From contig NZ_CANLVZ010000020.1 in NCBI RefSeq assembly GCF_947494755.1, forward strand, positions 1-57,323: 57,323 bases of DNA, written 5' to 3'. The stretch is from an uncultured Tateyamaria sp. (GTDB lineage Bacteria; Pseudomonadota; Alphaproteobacteria; Rhodobacterales; Rhodobacteraceae). This document shows positions 1 to 8,546 of this stretch, piece by piece; the first letter of the stretch is position 1, and the number at the start of each line of letters is the position of its first letter. The notes under the pieces are model-generated. The model was given only the letters and a program-made list of their open reading frames with translations. It searched no databases and was not told the origin of the DNA. Both the position numbers and the translations under genes were made by a program.

Positions 1-20
1 GAATTGCGGGTACGCATCCG

Positions 21-1712
21 TCAGAAGCTCACTTTCAAACCGATATAGCCGATGGTCTCGCTTGCCTCGAAGGCGGGCAAGGCACCTGGCGGATTGTCTT
101 CGGGTCGGCTCAACGCCTGTGCGACCTGCACGGTGAGGGTTGCACGGTTGCGGATCGTGATGTCAGCCCCAACGCTCGCGCCAATCAGAAAATCCTGAGA
201 CCAGCTGCGCAGCTCGGAGGGCTCAACATAGCCGAAATCGAACCCGGCATTCATGCGCACCGCAATGGTCGGGTTCTCGAACGCGTCCCATTCCAGCGTG
301 TTGCGCAGATAGAGCCCGGTATCCCCATAGATGCTGTCATCGTGAAACCCGCGCACATTGGACCAGCTGCCGATGCTCACCTGCTCCGTTCCCGGCAGGA
401 CATCGCCGGAATGCTGCGCCGAGAAAACACCCTTGTAGACCAGACCGCCTGGCCCCACCGCGCGCTGATAGTCCAGGCGGGCCTGAACCAGACGGAAAGT
501 CGGATCAACAATGCTGGCATCCAGTACACCTGCCCCAAACGCATCCAGCCCGAACCTGCCGCCCACGGCCCACCCGAAGTATCCGGCAGGCAGATTGCGG
601 TCGCCTCGCAATCCAAGGCTCAGCACGCTCAACCGGCGGCGCTGGCTTTCAATCTCGAACCCGTCAATGAAACTGCGTGAGCTGGACAGTTTGAGGTCTG
701 CATAAGCCGCCAGCTTGGACACCTGACCACGCGCCAGCACCCGCTCGGCTGACAGCTGCACACTGTTGCCGCGCCCCTCGACCTCGAAGCTCTGATTGAT
801 GCCCTCCAGCGTGAACAGATACTGGCTGTAGCTGAGATCGAGACCAAAGCGCCAATAGCCAAACGGCGCTGTCCAATTGAGCGCCACCGCGTCAGAGAAG
901 CGATCATCGCGCTGCTCAAACGGGGTCGTGACAAGGCTGAAGCGCAACTGGTCGTTGATGCCCAACGCATTGTCATACCCAAAATCAAGCGTCGCCTTTT
1001 CCTGACCCGTGCTGTCAAAGCCAAGAGTGTTGAGCGAGAATGACAGGTGCCAGGGACGCGTATCCTCAACCGCCACCTGGACAAGCGAGCCGCCAGCGGC
1101 AGCCCCGGGGATAAGTTGAAAACGCCCTCTGGCGGATTTAGGTGCGTTGATGGCCTCAAGGCCCTGCTCAAGATCGCGCAGGTTCAGCAGGCTCCCGCCG
1201 GGGCTGGGAAAGGCCGTGCTCAGACGTGCATCGGCAGGGCTGCCGTCGCCATAGACATAGCGTTCAACACGGCCAGGGACGATCGTGATGGCCAACGACC
1301 CATCCGCCACGTCCTGCTCGGGCACATAGGCGCGGGTCGTGATGTATCCCAAATCCTGATAATGCTGATTGATCCGATTGAGCGCAGCCCCGATATCCGC
1401 GGCGGTCGCACAGGTCCCCACAAGGGCCTGATATCCGGGCGGTGGCGTCTCAAACGGTTCAAACCCGCTCAACTCGACCGTTTCGATTTGAAAGCAGGGG
1501 CCACCGGCAGCGGGCGCAAACGGATCAGGTCCGGGTGGCGCCTGTTGCGGTGATACATCCGTGGGCCGCTGCTCGGCCGCGCGCTGATCGAGCCTCTCGC
1601 TTTGTTCGGCTTGCTGACGTTGAATTTCCTGCACGGCGTCCGCTGGCACATTTTGCGCCTGCGCACCCACGGCACTGCACGTCACAGCAAGGATCAGGGC
1701 GAGCGGTCTCAT
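21..1712 (-). CDS. Two-partner secretion outer-membrane translocator (ShlB/FhaC/HecB family, TpsB)
   Basis: This 563-residue protein should be an outer-membrane pore that exports and may activate a large TpsA exoprotein. It has an N-terminal signal peptide (about residues 1-19), a Gln/Pro-rich linker, a POTRA-type region near residues 70-155 and a long beta-strand-rich C-terminal barrel ending in a terminal Phe, as in Omp85 and TpsB proteins. A VRGF motif followed by HDDSIYGDTG matches the conserved L6-loop motif of the family. Its ATG overlaps the stop of the IalB gene by 4 nt (ATGA), so it is the third gene of an operon. The TpsA substrate is not seen and may lie to the left of the window. 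Family assignment is firm; the substrate is unknown. Confidence 0.9.
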   Translation of the reverse strand: MRPLALILAVTCSAVGAQAQNVPADAVQEIQRQQAEQSERLDQRAAEQRPTDVSPQQAPPGPDPFAPAAGGPCFQIETVELSGFEPFETPPPGYQALVGTCATAADIGAALNRINQHYQDLGYITTRAYVPEQDVADGSLAITIVPGRVERYVYGDGSPADARLSTAFPSPGGSLLNLRDLEQGLEAINAPKSARGRFQLIPGAAAGGSLVQVAVEDTRPWHLSFSLNTLGFDSTGQEKATLDFGYDNALGINDQLRFSLVTTPFEQRDDRFSDAVALNWTAPFGYWRFGLDLSYSQYLFTLEGINQSFEVEGRGNSVQLSAERVLARGQVSKLAAYADLKLSSSRSFIDGFEIESQRRRLSVLSLGLRGDRNLPAGYFGWAVGGRFGLDAFGAGVLDASIVDPTFRLVQARLDYQRAVGPGGLVYKGVFSAQHSGDVLPGTEQVSIGSWSNVRGFHDDSIYGDTGLYLRNTLEWDAFENPTIAVRMNAGFDFGYVEPSELRSWSQDFLIGASVGADITIRNRATLTVQVAQALSRPEDNPPGALPAFEASETIGYIGLKVSF

Positions 1713-2236
1713 GGCGCGGTTTGTGCCTCGTAATGGGCCATGGCCGCACTGAACCCGCGCAACGAGACCGGAAACTCAACCGCTTTTTCCCGCCCTGTCC
1801 AAACGCGGACTTTCGCATCAAGTCCCTGGCGAAAGGCGGCAAAGACCGGACCGGCCAGCCGGAACCCGGCATAGCAGGCCCGTTGGTCGCAAATCTCGAA
1901 CAGCACCTTGAAGGGTCTGCGTTCATCGACCTGAATTTCTATTCCGGGCACAAGATAGACGCCGAGAGGCACGGTGATGACCGCAAAGTCATCAGCCGCT
2001 GCGTCCGGTGTTATCGTCAGCAGAAACACATCCGCAGCCCCCGGTGCCGCTTGGGCGGCCTGCAAAAGCTGACAGGTTTTCGGGGCGTCGCCGGTCGAAC
2101 AGACCACCCGCCAATCGGAAAACTGCTGCTCGTCAACAGAGGCGCTGACCGGAGTTGCCTGCGCCCAACCGCTGCCCGCACTCCCGCAGACCAGTGCCAG
2201 GGACAGGCACCACACCAAACCCTTTGAACGTGTCAT
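1709..2236 (-). CDS. Invasion-associated locus B (IalB) family periplasmic protein
   Basis: This 175-residue secreted protein has a clear signal peptide (about residues 1-26, ending GWAQA) followed by an FSDWRVVC segment typical of the IalB family. Two cysteine pairs, VVCSTGDAPKTC and ICDQRACYAG, could form the family's disulfides. IalB was named for Bartonella erythrocyte invasion, but homologues are common in free-living alphaproteobacteria with no known molecular role. The start ATG overlaps the stop of the Sel1 gene (TAATG) and its stop overlaps the TpsB start, so translation is probably coupled. Placement between a Sel1 protein and a TPS translocator suggests a periplasmic helper role, which is inference. 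Confidence 0.85.
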   Translation of the reverse strand: MTRSKGLVWCLSLALVCGSAGSGWAQATPVSASVDEQQFSDWRVVCSTGDAPKTCQLLQAAQAAPGAADVFLLTITPDAAADDFAVITVPLGVYLVPGIEIQVDERRPFKVLFEICDQRACYAGFRLAGPVFAAFRQGLDAKVRVWTGREKAVEFPVSLRGFSAAMAHYEAQTAP

Positions 2237-3045
2237 TACTCTGGCTGCGCGATCTCAACTGCTGCCCAATCGCGCGCAAACCCTTGCGCTTGAGACAGGT
2301 CAGCTTCGTCCATTTGCTGCGTGAGAGCGTCGCGCAAAACGCGGGCCTCTTGCATGCCACGTGACGCGGCCAGATTTGCGTACCCATGGGCGCGCACCAA
2401 ATCACGCGCCACACCGACACCGCCAGCATAGGCCTTGGCCACTTCGAGCAACCCCATCGGGTTGCCTGCCGCCGCCGTGGTCGAGAACTGTTCGAACGCC
2501 GCAACGGGGTCTTGCTCAAGACCGTCGCCCGCCTGATAGGCCAGCCCAAGATAGTTGATCGCGGCGACATGCCTGGCCTTGGCGGCTTCTTTCCAATAGC
2601 TCACCGCGCGGGGTTTTTCCTCGGTCACACCTCGGCCTTGGGCATACATCAGACCACAATTGAACTGACCATTCGGATCGCCCTGATCCGCTGCCGCACA
2701 AACAAGTTCGGCTGCGCGTTCGTAATCCTGCAATACAGTTTCGCCATTCAGGTACATCAGTCCAAGACGATTTTGCGCCAATGCGCTGTCTTTGGACACA
2801 GCCGCCGCATAAAGCTCGGTTGCGCGCCCCAAGTCCTTTTCGGTGCCCAGGCCCATTTCGAAAAGACGCCCAATATAGAATGCGCCATCCGCATCGCCTG
2901 CCGCATATGCCGCCTGAAACTCAGTCACGGCGCCAGCGACATCACCCGCTTCGAGTGTATCGATACCCTTTGCAACATCCGCCGCAGCAACACCCTGAAA
3001 ACACAGATAAATACCTGCAGCCAAAACACCCCTGATAACGCGCAC
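2236..3045 (-). CDS. Sel1-repeat secreted protein
   Basis: The protein (269 residues from the chosen start) has a signal peptide followed by about five Sel1-like TPR repeats of the pattern ALGxMYxxGxGVxxDxxxAxxxxxxAAxxG, from about residue 35 to the C terminus. Such alpha-alpha solenoids act as protein-binding scaffolds. I chose the GTG at 3045 because it sits 5 nt behind a GGGAGG ribosome-binding site and puts the signal peptide (RVIRGVLAAGIYLCFQGVAAA) at the N terminus. A longer in-frame ATG at 3165 would add 40 residues ahead of the signal peptide and is unlikely. It is the first gene of the Sel1-IalB-TpsB operon. The binding partner is not predictable from sequence. Confidence 0.82.
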   Translation of the reverse strand: MRVIRGVLAAGIYLCFQGVAAADVAKGIDTLEAGDVAGAVTEFQAAYAAGDADGAFYIGRLFEMGLGTEKDLGRATELYAAAVSKDSALAQNRLGLMYLNGETVLQDYERAAELVCAAADQGDPNGQFNCGLMYAQGRGVTEEKPRAVSYWKEAAKARHVAAINYLGLAYQAGDGLEQDPVAAFEQFSTTAAAGNPMGLLEVAKAYAGGVGVARDLVRAHGYANLAASRGMQEARVLRDALTQQMDEADLSQAQGFARDWAAVEIAQPE

Positions 3046-3433
3046 ACTCACCTCCCGAATAAGCAATTCGCGAATACCGAGAACATTAACAACTGTAAAT
3101 ATATGTATCCGCAATTCAGGGTTGTGCTGTAAATGTGTGACACATCCACCGCCCTGGTGCGACATGGTGTGTCAGCTTTTGTTTTCAACTTGAGTCCGAA
3201 GCGGAAACGGCGACACACACATGACAGCGCCCTTTCGCCGCGATTACGTAGCAAAGGTGGTTCTGGCACACCAAGTTATCCCTGGCCAAACGCCTGGATG
3301 ATCGCGTTGGGACTGGCTGGCAAGAATTGGAACCACGAAAGCGACGTTTCGAGAGACAAATCAGAACTATGTGTCCAAAAACACAAAACTATCTGTCATC
3401 TCACACCAAAACCCAGTATTTGGGAAACGCGCC
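3046..3433. other. 388-bp non-coding region upstream of the Sel1 operon and downstream of rtcB
   Basis: I see no credible gene here. The part nearest the Sel1 gene is AT-rich and presumably holds its promoter. It contains an inverted repeat at 3138-3174 and ends with a hairpin at 3422-3448 that overlaps the rtcB stop codon. Both are listed separately. Confidence 0.5.
3138..3174. repeat. Inverted repeat TGACACA ... TGTGTCA upstream of the Sel1 operon
   Basis: Perfect 7-bp arms (3138-3144 and 3168-3174) flank a 23-nt spacer that itself contains CCACC and GGTG. It lies about 95-130 nt upstream of the chosen Sel1 start, where an operator or a structured leader would be expected. No protein is known to bind it. 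Confidence 0.35.
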
Positions 3434-3448
3434 TTACGCGCGTCTCCC
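3422..3448. terminator. Hairpin overlapping the rtcB stop codon
   Basis: The arms GGGAAACGCGC and GCGCGTCTCCC form a strong stem with one mismatch around the rtcB stop. A T-rich tract (TTTCTTTTT) follows only on the plus strand, whereas rtcB is read on the minus strand. It therefore looks like a terminator facing rtcB, or simply a 3'-end stabilising hairpin for rtcB. Confidence 0.3.
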
Positions 3449-5041
3449 TTTCTTTTTCCTGTTCCGCCAGAACGGCGGCACATCTCCGGCCATCATGCAG
3501 CCGTAAGGATCAATGTAGTCGACCACATCGGCCAACCCAAAGCTGTCTATCTGCCGCACAACCGACGCCGCGTTCTTGTAGGACGAGGGCAGTTCCGAGG
3601 CGTCAACACCTCCCGCGGGAAAGCGGATGTCGAGCCCTTTGGTTTCCGCTTCAAGCGCCTGCTCGGCGGTCATCTCACCCATCCGGCGCTTGTGTTCGGA
3701 GCGCGAAAAATTCCGCCCTGCGCCGTGCGGCGCGAACCCCAAGGCATGATCGGCGTCCCGGCCGCGCACAACCAAGACCGGTTCGGACATGTTCAGCGGG
3801 ATCAAGGTAAGGCCGGTGGCATCACTTGCATAATCGCCCCAGGCCGGTGTGGCCCCTTTCCCGTGATAGAACAGATCATCCCGCTTGAAGACGAAGTTGT
3901 GCTCGTTCCAGAACCGCTCGCCCGGCGCGGCACCTGACGCTTCAACCGTCGCCTGATGAATGGCGTTGTGGTTGGCTTTGGTCCACTTGCGGATCAGTTG
4001 AAGCGCGGCCCAATACTCTTGCCCGTCCTCCGTATCCGCCGGGATCCAGGCATTCTGCTTGAGCGTGTCCGGCGAAAGCGTCTTGCGATACTTTTCAGCC
4101 ACTTCCATCCCCAGCTTGTACAAGACCGCGCCCGGCCCGCGCGAGCCGTGGTGGGTCACGATGGCAGTGCGCCCGCTGGCCCGGGACGTGCCCACGAACA
4201 AAAAGTGGTTGCCGTCACCTTGGGTGCCCAAATGCTCCACGGCCATGCGCAGAATTTTGGGGTTGTTCAGAAACCGGTTGGCCCGAAACGCATCCATCAG
4301 GCTTTGCGACATGGTAAAGCGCTTGCCGTTCTGCCGACCGCCGGGGCCGAAATGTGTGACCTTCTCGGCGGCATCCAGCACCGTCTTGGGCGCAATTTCC
4401 CCCAAGTCGCTCATCATGACAGAGCAACAGATATCAGCCGAATGCATGCCGGGGTGGATCGCGTTTCTGGCCGCAACAACACCACCCACCGGGATCGTGC
4501 CCATTGGGCCCGCAGGGCAGGCATCCGGCATCACCGCCGCCGCCACGACCGTTGGGGTTCGGATCACAGCCGTCATCGTCTTGCGCACATCGGCAAGGTT
4601 GGTAATCTCGTCAGCATCGTCCGAGGCTTCAATGTTGAAGTGAAACGGCACATCGCCCGCCCGTTGCAACGCAAGCGTTGGTGGGGGTGGCGGTGGTTTC
4701 ATCGCCTCCAGTTTCGCCTTGATCTGATCCTCTCCGTAGCCTGCGGTCGCAGCGGCTTGGGCGATTTCAAGCAACCGGCCAAAGTCCTTGCCGGGGACAT
4801 GGCCCCAGTTCTTGAGCGTTTCGCCAGTGATTTCCATATGTTCCATCGTCATCTTCTTTACGTCTTTTGGACGGACACATTCCCCGTCCGTTTCTTGTGA
4901 TAATAGGCCATCAGCCAACCGAACGGACTTCACTTCGTCATCTCCATCCATATCGGCGTAACGGTAAGCCGCTGCATGGGTCGTGTCCGAAACAGGAAGC
5001 AACCGGCCCTTGATCGGTGCAAACACGGATTTGTTTGCCAT
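3434..5041 (-). CDS. rtcB: RNA-splicing ligase RtcB
   Basis: RtcB joins RNA 3'-phosphate or 2',3'-cyclic phosphate ends to 5'-OH ends using GTP and Mn2+, in tRNA and rRNA repair. Conserved metal-site segments are present: HPGMHSADICCSVMMSD, GDGNHF and HHGSRGPG. The PHGAGR motif carries the guanylated histidine. Length (535 residues) is in the range of the longer alphaproteobacterial forms. I chose the ATG at 5041 because AAGGA lies 8 nt upstream; another ATG at 5050 immediately abuts that site and would add MKT. The gene is divergent from rtcR. No rtcA (RNA cyclase) is in the window. Confidence 0.95.
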   Translation of the reverse strand: MANKSVFAPIKGRLLPVSDTTHAAAYRYADMDGDDEVKSVRLADGLLSQETDGECVRPKDVKKMTMEHMEITGETLKNWGHVPGKDFGRLLEIAQAAATAGYGEDQIKAKLEAMKPPPPPPTLALQRAGDVPFHFNIEASDDADEITNLADVRKTMTAVIRTPTVVAAAVMPDACPAGPMGTIPVGGVVAARNAIHPGMHSADICCSVMMSDLGEIAPKTVLDAAEKVTHFGPGGRQNGKRFTMSQSLMDAFRANRFLNNPKILRMAVEHLGTQGDGNHFLFVGTSRASGRTAIVTHHGSRGPGAVLYKLGMEVAEKYRKTLSPDTLKQNAWIPADTEDGQEYWAALQLIRKWTKANHNAIHQATVEASGAAPGERFWNEHNFVFKRDDLFYHGKGATPAWGDYASDATGLTLIPLNMSEPVLVVRGRDADHALGFAPHGAGRNFSRSEHKRRMGEMTAEQALEAETKGLDIRFPAGGVDASELPSSYKNAASVVRQIDSFGLADVVDYIDPYGCMMAGDVPPFWRNRKKKGRRA

Positions 5042-5216
5042 TGTCTTCATCCTTCACTTGGTTCGTGAAGACGTTTTGGCCGATATGGCGGAGATCTCAC
5101 AGAAAAACTGATAATCAGGTAAATCATTGATTTTAATGCCTTAAATCGAATAGTCACCTTTGCATACTCAACTTTACGATCTTGCAATATACACTTTTAT
5201 CCACTTAGATAGACGA

Positions 5217-6791
5217 ATGAAAAAGAACGTCGTCATAGGCTTCCTTGGCACGAATCTCGACGCGGGCAAGAAGCGGCGGTGGCGCCCCTCTGTTAAGATT
5301 ACGGAACATGCCGATTTTCCCATCGCGCGGCTCGAACTGATCCATTCGCGTCGGTGGAACGGGCTGGCCGCCAAGATCAAAGCCGATGTCGAAGCCATCA
5401 GCCCCGACACCGAAGTCCTGCTGCACCGCATCGAAATCGCAGACCCCTGGGATTTCGAAGAGATGTACGGCGCGCTTTATGACTTTGCGCGCGATTACGG
5501 CTTTGATGATGAGCGTGAAGAATACCACGTGCATCTCACCACCGGCACGCATGTCGCCCAGATCTGCTGGTTCCTGCTGACCGAGGCGCGGCACATCCCC
5601 GCCAAACTGCTGCAGGCCAGCCCCCCGCGCGGGGACGAACCTCATGCCGGGTCCCTTCAGGTCGTCGATCTGGACCTGTCGAAATTCAACGCTCTGCAAC
5701 AGCGCTTCGATCTGGTCACGCAGGAATATAACACCCTGCTCAAGGGCGGCATCGACACGCGCAATGCCACCTTCAACGCGATGATTGACCGGATGGAGGT
5801 GGTCACCTCGAACTCCGATGCGCCCTTGCTGCTGAGCGGACCAACAGGGACCGGCAAATCCGATCTCGCGACCCGGCTCTATGAACTCAAGCTGCAACGC
5901 CGCCGCATCAAGGGGCGCCTTGTGCATGTGAACTGTTCGACCCTGCGGGGGGAACGCGCGCTTTCGACCCTGTTCGGGCATCGCAGGCAGGCGGTTGCGG
6001 GGGCTGGTGCGGACCGACACGGCCTGTTGCGCGAAGCGGACGGTGGCGTCTTGTTCCTCGATGAAATCGACGAATTGGGTCTGGATGAGCAGGCCATGAT
6101 CCTGCACGCGATTGAAACGGGCAAATACTTCCCCCTTGGATCGGATTTCGAGGTCACAAGCCGGTTTCACCTGATCGCCGGCGCTGGCCGTGATCTGGCC
6201 GCCTTGGTCGCCGAGGGCCGGTTCCGCGCCGATCTCTTTGCGCGCCTCAATCTGTGGACATTCAATCTGCCCGCCTTGCGCGACAGACCCGAGGACATCG
6301 CGCCCAACATCGCATTCGAACGGGCGCGCGTCGAAAAACTGCTTGGCAGCCGGGTGACATTCAACGCCGATGCACAGGCCGCATATGAAAGGTTTGCGAC
6401 CGATCCCGGCACCTTGTGGCCCGGCAACTTTCGCGATCTCGGCGCATCGGTACAGCGGATGTGCACGCTCGCCCCGCGCGGGCGGATCACGCTGCCCATG
6501 GTCGAAACCGAAATCGCAACGATCAAAGGGACGTGGGCCGCAGCCGATCGGGACCCCGATATGCAGCTTATCGCGAAATACCTTGGCGCGGAGGCCGCCC
6601 AGATTGACGAATTTGACCGCGTGCAATTGGCCGCCGTCATTCGGATCTGTCAGACAAGCGCCAGCCTCAGCGCGGCGGGGCGACGGCTGTTTGCGGCGTC
6701 GCGCGCGGCCAAGACCAGCCGCAACGATGCGGACCGGCTGCGCAAATACCTTGACCGCTTCGGGCTGGATTGGGCGACCTGCACAAATTGA
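5217..6791 (+). CDS. rtcR: RtcR, sigma54-type activator of the RNA repair gene
   Basis: RtcR senses RNA damage through an N-terminal CARF-like domain and activates rtc genes. The N terminus (MKKNVVIGFLGTNLDAG) matches the family start, which is why I prefer the ATG at 5217 over one at 5160. The central AAA+ domain has a Walker A (SGPTGTGKS) and a Walker B (GVLFLDEIDELG), and the C terminus is an HTH-like region. The GAFTGA loop, which contacts sigma54 in this class, is replaced here by QAVAGA (GHRRQAVAGAGADRHG). I also saw no convincing -24/-12 promoter in the rtcB-rtcR gap. The identity is clear from sequence and neighbour, but sigma54 dependence is doubtful. Confidence 0.9.
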   Translation: MKKNVVIGFLGTNLDAGKKRRWRPSVKITEHADFPIARLELIHSRRWNGLAAKIKADVEAISPDTEVLLHRIEIADPWDFEEMYGALYDFARDYGFDDEREEYHVHLTTGTHVAQICWFLLTEARHIPAKLLQASPPRGDEPHAGSLQVVDLDLSKFNALQQRFDLVTQEYNTLLKGGIDTRNATFNAMIDRMEVVTSNSDAPLLLSGPTGTGKSDLATRLYELKLQRRRIKGRLVHVNCSTLRGERALSTLFGHRRQAVAGAGADRHGLLREADGGVLFLDEIDELGLDEQAMILHAIETGKYFPLGSDFEVTSRFHLIAGAGRDLAALVAEGRFRADLFARLNLWTFNLPALRDRPEDIAPNIAFERARVEKLLGSRVTFNADAQAAYERFATDPGTLWPGNFRDLGASVQRMCTLAPRGRITLPMVETEIATIKGTWAAADRDPDMQLIAKYLGAEAAQIDEFDRVQLAAVIRICQTSASLSAAGRRLFAASRAAKTSRNDADRLRKYLDRFGLDWATCTN

Positions 6792-6934
6792 CGGCACCAC
6801 TGCGTCAATCAGGATCGCCACAACATCGACAGCGCCGTCACACCCGCGCCACACTTCCATTCCAAAGTGACACGGCCTAAGACACGCAACAGGTGCCGCA
6901 CCCCGCCGCAGCCCATCCTTTCTGAGAACCGCAT

Positions 6935-7660
6935 ATGATCAAACGCCTGTTTCAGAGATTTGTGGGCCAACCAGACATGCCGGACGTGGCCCCCGACAGC
7001 CCCTTTATCGCCGTGGGCGATATCCACGGGCGCGCAGACCTGCTGGCCCGGTTTCTGGACACGACACCGCCCCATCCGATTGTCTGCGTGGGGGATTACG
7101 TGGACCGCGGCGATAGCAGCGCCGAAGTGCTGCGGATGCTGCGCGCCCGCCCCGACATCACCTGCCTGTCGGGCAACCACGAAGTGATGCTGCTGGCCTT
7201 CCTCAAGAACCCCACCGGTGAAGGGCCGCGCTGGCTGCACAACGGGGGCTTGCAGACATTGGCAAGCTTCGGGATCGCAAGTGTCAGCCAAATCAGCGGG
7301 GCAGAGGCGCTGATGCGCGCGCGCGACCAGCTTTACGAGGCGATGGGGCCAGACCTGATCGCGTGGATCAACGGGCTGCCCGCCTATTGGCAGTCGGGCA
7401 ATGTCGCGGTGGTCCATGCCGGGGCGGACCCGGTGCGCAAATTGGCGGATCAGCAGATCGACACCCTGCACTGGGGCCACCCGAACTTCATGAAAACGCC
7501 CCGCGTCGACGGCATCTGGGTCGTGCACGGCCACACCATCGTCGACGCCCCAAGCGCAACGCAGGGCCGTATCGCCATCGACACCGGGGCCTATGCCACC
7601 GGGCGGCTCACCACCGCTCTGGTTGCGCCGGGTAGGACCACGTTCACCGAGATCACCTGA
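6935..7660 (+). CDS. Metallophosphoesterase, serine/threonine phosphatase-like
   Basis: This 241-residue cytoplasmic protein has the complete calcineurin-type metal-binding set: GDIHGR near residue 28, GDYVDRGD near residue 51, GNHE near residue 80, VVHAG near residue 157 and VHGHT near residue 190. These two-metal enzymes hydrolyse phosphomonoesters or diesters such as protein phosphates or diadenosine polyphosphates. It follows rtcR on the same strand after 143 nt, so a link to RNA-end repair is possible but not shown. The substrate cannot be read from sequence. Confidence 0.85.
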   Translation: MIKRLFQRFVGQPDMPDVAPDSPFIAVGDIHGRADLLARFLDTTPPHPIVCVGDYVDRGDSSAEVLRMLRARPDITCLSGNHEVMLLAFLKNPTGEGPRWLHNGGLQTLASFGIASVSQISGAEALMRARDQLYEAMGPDLIAWINGLPAYWQSGNVAVVHAGADPVRKLADQQIDTLHWGHPNFMKTPRVDGIWVVHGHTIVDAPSATQGRIAIDTGAYATGRLTTALVAPGRTTFTEIT

Positions 7661-7709
7661 GGCAGGCCGCCTCCGCCCCCTCAAATTAATTCAAAATCTC
7701 TATGTCGCG

Positions 7710-7724
7710 TTTACCATCTGTTAA
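7710..7724 (+). promoter_or_regulatory. CtrA-like box (TTTA-N7-TTAA) before the sugar transferase gene
   Basis: The sequence reads TTTACCATCTGTTAA, one mismatch from the alphaproteobacterial CtrA consensus TTAA-N7-TTAA, and lies 63 nt before the start codon. The second TTAA is also the left arm of an inverted repeat, TTAAGC-N8-GCTTAA (7721-7740). Similar boxes precede the other polysaccharide and spike units in this window. Confidence 0.4.
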
Positions 7725-7787
7725 GCGTGAAAATGCTTAAAGTTTCGTAACCGGAGTGTGGGTGGGATCACATGACGGAGCCTGCTT

Positions 7788-8459
7788 ATGGCGCATCTTG
7801 ATCTGCTGTCTGATCCACATGCCTCTACCCGTATCCTTGGCGCGCGGCGCCTCTATCGGCGGATCGGCAAACGCGCCCTCGATCTGAGCCTCGCCGTGAT
7901 CCTGCTGCCTGCCCTCCTGCCCATTGTCGCGGTCCTAGTCCTGCTGGTCCGTCGCGATGGCAGCGCGGGGTTGTTCGCGCATACGCGTGTGGGCCGTCAT
8001 GGCCAGACCTTTGCCTGCTGGAAAATCCGGACCATGCTGCCCGACGCCGAGGCGCGACTCGAACATCACCTGAACACCGACCCGGTCGCGCGCGCCGAAT
8101 GGCACCGCACCCAAAAGCTGGAAAACGATCCGCGCATCACCCGTTTGGGTCACCTCCTGCGGCGCACCAGTCTGGATGAACTCCCCCAAATCTGGAACGT
8201 CCTGCGCGGCGACATGAGCTTTGTCGGCCCCCGCCCCGTCACCATCCCTGAACTTGAACGCTACGGGCCGCACAGCCATGTCTACCTGTCCCTGAAACCG
8301 GGGATCACCGGACTGTGGCAGGTCACGGCGCGCGCGAATGGGTGCTATACGCAACGGCTGCAACTCGACCAGACCTACGAACAGCGGATCAGTTTGTTGC
8401 AGGATTTGGGGCTGATCGCACGCACCGCTTTGGTGGTGGTGCGCCCCACAGGGCGTTAG
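7788..8459 (+). CDS. Initiating sugar-1-phosphate transferase (ExoY/WbaP family)
   Basis: This enzyme would start polysaccharide assembly by moving a hexose-1-phosphate from a UDP-sugar onto undecaprenyl phosphate at the inner membrane. One hydrophobic segment (residues 30-53) precedes the catalytic region. Family blocks are intact: ACWKIRTM, KLENDPRITRLGHLLRRTSLDELPQ split over residues 105-130, DMSFVGPRP, and KPGITGLWQV. Its short length (223 residues) fits the ExoY type, without the long N-terminal membrane domain of WbaP. A CGGAG site lies 8 nt upstream of the ATG. It opens the exopolysaccharide locus. The exact sugar is not predictable. Confidence 0.9.
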   Translation: MAHLDLLSDPHASTRILGARRLYRRIGKRALDLSLAVILLPALLPIVAVLVLLVRRDGSAGLFAHTRVGRHGQTFACWKIRTMLPDAEARLEHHLNTDPVARAEWHRTQKLENDPRITRLGHLLRRTSLDELPQIWNVLRGDMSFVGPRPVTIPELERYGPHSHVYLSLKPGITGLWQVTARANGCYTQRLQLDQTYEQRISLLQDLGLIARTALVVVRPTGR

Positions 8460-8481
8460 CAGCTCAGCAACATACACAATC

Positions 8482-8504
8482 TATGCGCATATTTGACGCG
8501 CATA
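8482..8504. promoter_or_regulatory. Operator-like inverted repeat TATGCGC-N9-GCGCATA of ccdAB
   Basis: Perfect 7-bp arms at 8482-8488 and 8498-8504 overlap the -35 element of the predicted ccdAB promoter. CcdA and the CcdA-CcdB complex repress their own operon in the F plasmid, so this is the natural autoregulatory site. Assignment is by position and symmetry only. Confidence 0.5.
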
Positions 8505-8521
8505 AACCTGCGCCCTATGCT
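8493..8521 (+). promoter_or_regulatory. Predicted sigma70-type promoter of ccdAB
   Basis: A -35 TTGACG (8493-8498) and a -10 TATGCT (8516-8521) are separated by 17 bp. The ccdA start at 8547 follows after 25 nt with an AGAGAGGA ribosome-binding site in between. Confidence 0.55.
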
Positions 8522-8546
8522 ATGCTCTGCTAAGAGAGGAACGCAT

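Noticed and set aside
3270-3292. TGGCACACCAAGTTATC as a sigma54 promoter
   Set aside because: The -12 element does not match (GTTA instead of TTGC) and no gene starts downstream on that strand.
5051-5216. A sigma54 promoter between rtcB and rtcR
   Set aside because: I searched both strands for TGGCAC-N5-TTGC and found no acceptable match; TGCAATATACAC and TCACCTTTGCA have wrong spacing or missing GG.
5205-6860. A 551-codon open frame on the minus strand
   Set aside because: It is a shadow of rtcR, which has intact AAA+ motifs; no ribosome-binding site or recognisable domain.
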